From Rhodococcus sp. Z13 (GTDB taxonomy: Bacteria; Actinomycetota; Actinomycetes; Mycobacteriales; Mycobacteriaceae), in contig NZ_CP107551.1 of NCBI RefSeq assembly GCF_025837095.1, positions 682,001 to 746,000 on the forward strand: a stretch of 64,000 nucleotides of DNA. The letters run 5' to 3'. How positions within the stretch are numbered: the stretch's first letter is position 1; every line of letters starts with the position of its first letter. A program made the translations under genes and the position numbers. Positions 60,567 through 64,000 of the stretch are shown here, piece by piece. The notes below the pieces were generated by a model. The model was given only the letters and a program-made list of their open reading frames with translations, was not told the DNA's origin and did no database searches.

Positions 60567-61706
60567 TCAGCCGTCGTCCCAGATCCGAAGGTCCGGTCCG
60601 GCCTCGTCGTCCTCTTCGGGAGCCCCGCGGTAGCGGAGGGCGAACACGATCCACCCCACCACCGCCACCAGCACGAAGCTGATCAACCGGTACACCACGA
60701 CCGCGGACAGTGCCTGCGCGCCGGTCATCCCGCTGGCGGTCAGAGCGGGGACCAGCACCGCGTCCATCACGCCGAGACCGGCCGGTAGCAGGGGGATGGC
60801 GCGGCTCGTGGCGGTGCCGGCCGCGTAGGCGACCGCGATGCCCGCCAGGCTCGGTGCACCACCCACGGCGTAGGCGGCGAAGGCCAGGCACGCCCCGTCG
60901 CACACCCAGTTGCTCAGCGACCAGCCGAACGCGCGGGCCGTGTGCGGGCGGTCGAGCTGCACCGCGCTCAGCTGGGCGACGATCTTGCGCCACGCCCGCG
61001 CGCCGGCGTTCTGTGGCTTCTTGCGGATCCGGTTCACGTTCCGCAACGCGATCAGGCCGATCGACTCGAACGACCCGGGATTGCCCGCTGCGTACTGGAC
61101 CAGCACGACGAGGGCGAGCAATGCACCGAGGGAGAAGATCAGCGAGAAGGGGTTGTTGGTGGCTCCCACGAGCAGCGCACCGACCAGGCCCAGCACCGCC
61201 AGCCCGGCCGCCTGCAGCAGACCGGCCATGACGAGCTGCCAGGTGGCCACCACCGGGGTCGCACCCCAGTTGCGCATCTGCCGGTAGGTGAACGTCGTGC
61301 CCACCACCGGCCCACCCGGCAGTGTCACGCTCATCGAGTTCGCCGCGAGCGCCACCGACAGCGACTGCCGCTGCGAGACCTTCACCCCGGCCGCGGACAG
61401 CAGGGCCCGCTGCACCCGCGCGAAGGTCGACATCTCGGCCATCGACGCGCAGATCGCCGCGGCCACCCAACCCCAGTGCAGGTCGTCGAGACGCTTCACG
61501 CTGTCGCGGAGTTCGGGCCACACCAGCACGATCTCGACGGTGAGCACCGCGACGAGCAGGACACCGATGATCCACTTGAGATGCCGGCGCCGCTTCGGGG
61601 TGAGCGCACCGTTCCCGCTCCCGTTGTTCTCGCCGCCGCCGTTCCCGCCGTTGCTGCTGCCGTTCTCGTTGCCGGGGGTCTCCTCACGGCTCACTTCGTC
61701 GTTCAT
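60567..61706 (-). CDS. YbhN/LPG-synthetase-TM-like membrane protein
   Basis: This 379-residue protein has a 40-residue Asn/Gly/Ser-rich cytoplasmic start (NGSSNGGNGGGENNGSGNG) and about eight helices. AVALAANSMSVTLPGGPVVGTTFTYRQMRNWG and PLLPAGLGVMDAVLVPAL are hallmarks of the UPF0104 lysylphosphatidylglycerol synthase membrane-domain family. Such domains act as lipid flippases or accessory transport modules. It starts exactly where the HAD-PlsC gene ends (no gap), so it belongs to that phospholipid operon. Substrate lipid is unknown. Confidence 0.83.
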   Translation of the reverse strand: MNDEVSREETPGNENGSSNGGNGGGENNGSGNGALTPKRRRHLKWIIGVLLVAVLTVEIVLVWPELRDSVKRLDDLHWGWVAAAICASMAEMSTFARVQRALLSAAGVKVSQRQSLSVALAANSMSVTLPGGPVVGTTFTYRQMRNWGATPVVATWQLVMAGLLQAAGLAVLGLVGALLVGATNNPFSLIFSLGALLALVVLVQYAAGNPGSFESIGLIALRNVNRIRKKPQNAGARAWRKIVAQLSAVQLDRPHTARAFGWSLSNWVCDGACLAFAAYAVGGAPSLAGIAVAYAAGTATSRAIPLLPAGLGVMDAVLVPALTASGMTGAQALSAVVVYRLISFVLVAVVGWIVFALRYRGAPEEDDEAGPDLRIWDDG

Positions 61707-63137
61707 CTACTCGCTGGGCCAGTCCGACAGGGTCCGACGGTAGAGGTCCTCGATCTCGGCGATGTGCTCGTCGAGGTTCTCCTTCGACCAGCCGCTCACG
61801 TCGATCGGCTCGAGCACGGCGACGTCGACGGTACCCGGCCGCACCAGCGTCGAGTGCTTCCACAGGATCTCGCCGGCGTTGCGGATCACCACGGGCACGA
61901 TGGGGACCTGCGCCTGCATCGCGATGTGGAAGGCGCCCTTCTTGAACCGGCCGATCGCCGGGGTCAGCGACCGGGTGCCCTCCGGGGCGATCACGATCGA
62001 CGTCCCCTGCCGAAGTGTCTCGACCACCGGCTCCAGCGCCGCCACCGCACGTTTCGTGTCGGTGCGGTCGACGAAGGTCGCGCCGACGAACCGCAGCAGC
62101 GGGCCGAAGAGCGGGTCGTTGGCCATCTCCTTCTTGGTCACGCCGGTGAAGTCCTGCCGCAGCACCTTCGCCAGCACGACCGGGTCGAGCTGGCTCTGAT
62201 GGTTGAAGATGAACACCGCCGGGCGCGCGGCCCACGCGTTGGCCTCCCCGACGATCCGCACGTCCACCCCCGCCAGCGCCAGCGAGACCTCGGTGCCGAT
62301 GCCGATGATCGAATCCAGCGCGGTCTTGCGGCTGCGGTTGATCAGGCCGAGGCCCAGGCCGGTCCACACCGAACCGAACAGGCCGCCGTAGGCGGCGGCC
62401 GTGCGCACCAGCTCCTTCACCCCCGGGGTGCCGCGCGGGCGGAAACGCAGGATCGGCCAGTCCCGTTCACGGGCGACGGCTTCGAGCCTGCGGTCCGGGT
62501 TGGTGGCGGTGGGGTTGCCGGTGGTCGCGAGGAACTCGACGTCCTCCCCACCGTTGGAGTAGGTGTAGCTGTTCTCCTCGTCGATACCGTGCGTGGCGAT
62601 GAAGTTGCGGGTGGCCTCGGCCTTCCCGCTGCGCCACAACGACTTTCCGTCGACCCGTCCGGTGAGCACCCCGTCCTCCACCTCGAGTGGGGTGAACAGC
62701 AGGTGCTCGATGCCCAGTGCGTCGCCCGCGGCCTGGATCTGGTAGCGCGACGCCGACGAGGCGATCACCACCGTGTGACCCGCGTTCTGGTGCGCGCCGA
62801 CGAGCTGCCAGGCCTCCGGGTAGAGATGCCCCGCGATGGTGGTCATGAACAGCCGTTGCCCGATCTCGTACAGCTCGTCCTCGGTGTGGCCGCGCCAGGC
62901 CTTGAACGCGACGGCGACGAACCGCTCGAAGTCGTCCTCGGTCTCGGTACCGCGCAGCCCGTTGATCATGGTGGCGGCGAGTTCGGAGGCGGAGACCTTG
63001 CCGGCGAGCACCCGGTCGCGGAAGAAGTGGACTCCCGAGAAGCCGTGCACGATGGTGCCGTCGAAGTCGAAGAACGCCGCGATCTCCGGTCCCTGCGGTC
63101 CGTTCCGGACCCGTGCGAGCGCCTGCTCGATGTTCAC
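61707..63137 (-). CDS. plsC: HAD phosphatase / PlsC acyltransferase fusion
   Basis: This 476-residue two-domain protein corresponds to Rv2483c. The N-terminal HAD-IB domain has the catalytic DxD in FFDFDGTIVHGFS near residue 22 and later motifs IASSASRYQIQ and NGGEDVEFL. The C-terminal domain is a 1-acylglycerol-3-phosphate acyltransferase with the H-x4-D box NHQSQLDPVV near 300 and the EGTRS block. It could both acylate lysophosphatidate and dephosphorylate a lipid or sugar phosphate. GTG 63137 overlaps the plsB stop as GTGA. A small N-terminal hydrophobic patch is expected. Confidence 0.9.
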   Translation of the reverse strand: MNIEQALARVRNGPQGPEIAAFFDFDGTIVHGFSGVHFFRDRVLAGKVSASELAATMINGLRGTETEDDFERFVAVAFKAWRGHTEDELYEIGQRLFMTTIAGHLYPEAWQLVGAHQNAGHTVVIASSASRYQIQAAGDALGIEHLLFTPLEVEDGVLTGRVDGKSLWRSGKAEATRNFIATHGIDEENSYTYSNGGEDVEFLATTGNPTATNPDRRLEAVARERDWPILRFRPRGTPGVKELVRTAAAYGGLFGSVWTGLGLGLINRSRKTALDSIIGIGTEVSLALAGVDVRIVGEANAWAARPAVFIFNHQSQLDPVVLAKVLRQDFTGVTKKEMANDPLFGPLLRFVGATFVDRTDTKRAVAALEPVVETLRQGTSIVIAPEGTRSLTPAIGRFKKGAFHIAMQAQVPIVPVVIRNAGEILWKHSTLVRPGTVDVAVLEPIDVSGWSKENLDEHIAEIEDLYRRTLSDWPSE

Positions 63138-64000
63138 CGTTCCACCTTCCTGTTCGACACGTCGAGCGATTCGGCGAACGCCACCCGATCGGCCAGTGCG
63201 ACCAGTTCCGCCGCGAACGCCTGCCGGTGTTCCCGGACCGTCCCGCTCTCGTCGTCGTCCCGATCGAGCAGACCCCGATTGCGGGCGAGTTCGAGGGCCG
63301 TCGCGAACAACTCCGACGACACCGATTCCGGCCCGTGCAACCGGTTCTGCAGCAACATCTGCCGGCCCACCGCGACGCACTCGGCGAGGAAGGCCTCACG
63401 GTCGATCTCGAGCCGGGGATCGCGGACCGCGAGCCGCTCGGCGACGACGAGCTGCGCGTCGAAGAACGACCGCAGCGTGCGGTGCGACATGAAGAAACCC
63501 GTCTCCACAAGCCCGGTGAGGGCCTGTTCCTTCGTCGGCAGCGTGTCGCCCCAGGACGGGACGAGCAGGGCGAGCTCGTCGCGCATCTGGGCCTCGAAGG
63601 TATCGCGGTCGGGAAAGAAGAACTCGAACTTGAGCAGGTCGCGCAGGTTCTTCGCCTCCTCCCACGCCGCCCGCACCGGATCCTCGCCGGGATTGGCGTG
63701 CGCGTAGAGGATCGACAGTTCCATGATCGACCGGTTGACGAACCAATGGATACCGCTGTTGCGGTAGAAGGCCGCGACGAGATGCTGGCCCGGCTGGATC
63801 GAGTAGACCGGCTCCACACCACCGGCATAGGTGGTGACCACCCCCGCATGGGTCAGGGACTCCAGAACGTGCTCGAGGCCGCCCTCGACGTCGAGCACCC
63901 GCATCTCGCCCTGCGGGATGCCGCGGCGGTCCATGTACCGGCGAACCGGGGCGATGACCGCGCGGACCTCCTCGAGTGTCAGCGAGCGGTCGCGCACGCC
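63134..64000 (-). CDS. plsB: Glycerol-3-phosphate acyltransferase PlsB2, C-terminal part
   Basis: The frame is open to the window end at 64000, so the N-terminal catalytic part is missing. The visible 288 residues correspond to the C-terminal region of PlsB2 (Rv2482c): GGVEPVYSIQPGQHLVAAFYRNSGIHWF and NRSIMELSILYA. PlsB makes lysophosphatidate, which the adjacent PlsC-domain protein then acylates, so the pair runs the first two steps of phospholipid synthesis. The stop overlaps the PlsC start as GTGA. Membrane-associated. Confidence 0.9.
   Translation of the reverse strand, partial: GVRDRSLTLEEVRAVIAPVRRYMDRRGIPQGEMRVLDVEGGLEHVLESLTHAGVVTTYAGGVEPVYSIQPGQHLVAAFYRNSGIHWFVNRSIMELSILYAHANPGEDPVRAAWEEAKNLRDLLKFEFFFPDRDTFEAQMRDELALLVPSWGDTLPTKEQALTGLVETGFFMSHRTLRSFFDAQLVVAERLAVRDPRLEIDREAFLAECVAVGRQMLLQNRLHGPESVSSELFATALELARNRGLLDRDDDESGTVREHRQAFAAELVALADRVAFAESLDVSNRKVER

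Noticed and set aside
60942-63707. Plus-strand open frame of over 900 codons opposite ybhN and the HAD-PlsC gene
   Set aside because: It is a shadow frame of well-supported minus-strand genes, with no conserved domain.

Overview
The window comes from a high-GC, mycolic-acid-type actinomycete, most likely Rhodococcus or a close relative. The evidence is the gene content (mycothiol synthase, LmeA, DesA1, CYP51 and CYP123, PlsB2/PlsC) and long stretches of gene order that match, from memory, the Mycobacterium tuberculosis blocks Rv0807-Rv0824c, Rv0763c-Rv0771 and Rv2482c-Rv2483c. No insertion sequence, prophage, CRISPR array or rRNA gene was seen. Genes are packed tightly, and many neighbours share four-base ATGA, GTGA or TTGA overlaps.

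Positions 1-7100 hold a CPBP-protease tail, a sterol-carrier-like gene, purF and purM, a DUF3073 gene, and a minus-strand set: YgfZ-like folate-binding protein, MOSC protein and asparaginase. Positions 7161-14186 hold a pabC-like lyase and the cytochrome bd operon cydABDC, in which cydA carries a one-base deletion. Positions 14200-18500 form a minus-strand sulfur and redox block: a nitrobindin-like barrel with a tiny membrane protein, then sseC, thiosulfate sulfurtransferase and DUF4395 behind a polycysteine leader peptide, then a thioredoxin-like protein and LmeA. Positions 18600-25400 hold glnR-mshD and the phosphate regulon pstSCAB with convergent phoU. Both phosphate units carry clear PHO boxes. 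Positions 25400-32500 hold a very long LytR-CpsA-Psr protein, a tRNA-dihydrouridine synthase, desA1 and three small membrane or glycine-rich proteins.

Positions 32560-34275 carry a tRNA-Lys on the minus strand, an ArpA/ScbR-like TetR regulator, and the plus-strand tRNA cluster Glu-Asp-Phe-Asp. Positions 34448-38162 hold an uncharacterised glycosyltransferase / methyltransferase / alpha-alpha toroid protein / methyltransferase group.

Positions 38206-57760 are the most interesting part. They form a sterol-like oxidation locus built on the mycobacterial CYP51 neighbourhood. A minus-strand operon holds aldehyde dehydrogenase, SDR, HIBADH-like dehydrogenase, carboxymuconolactone decarboxylase-like protein, LLM oxidoreductase and phosphotransferase. 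A plus-strand operon holds TetR, CYP123, SDR, CYP51, ferredoxin, an NTF2-like protein, an unknown protein and a secreted GMC/cholesterol oxidase. A third unit holds an LLM oxidoreductase and a KstD-like flavoprotein, divergent from another TetR gene. The three control regions share one palindromic operator, TCYGGACA-SG-TGTCYGGA, which suggests a single regulon. An extra P450, an MpaB-like oxygenase and a TetR gene sit in the middle with their own dyad.

Positions 57797-64000 hold a secreted protein of unknown role, a MetS/MetP-type transporter pair, a YbhN-like flippase-type protein, a HAD-PlsC fusion and the C-terminal part of PlsB.
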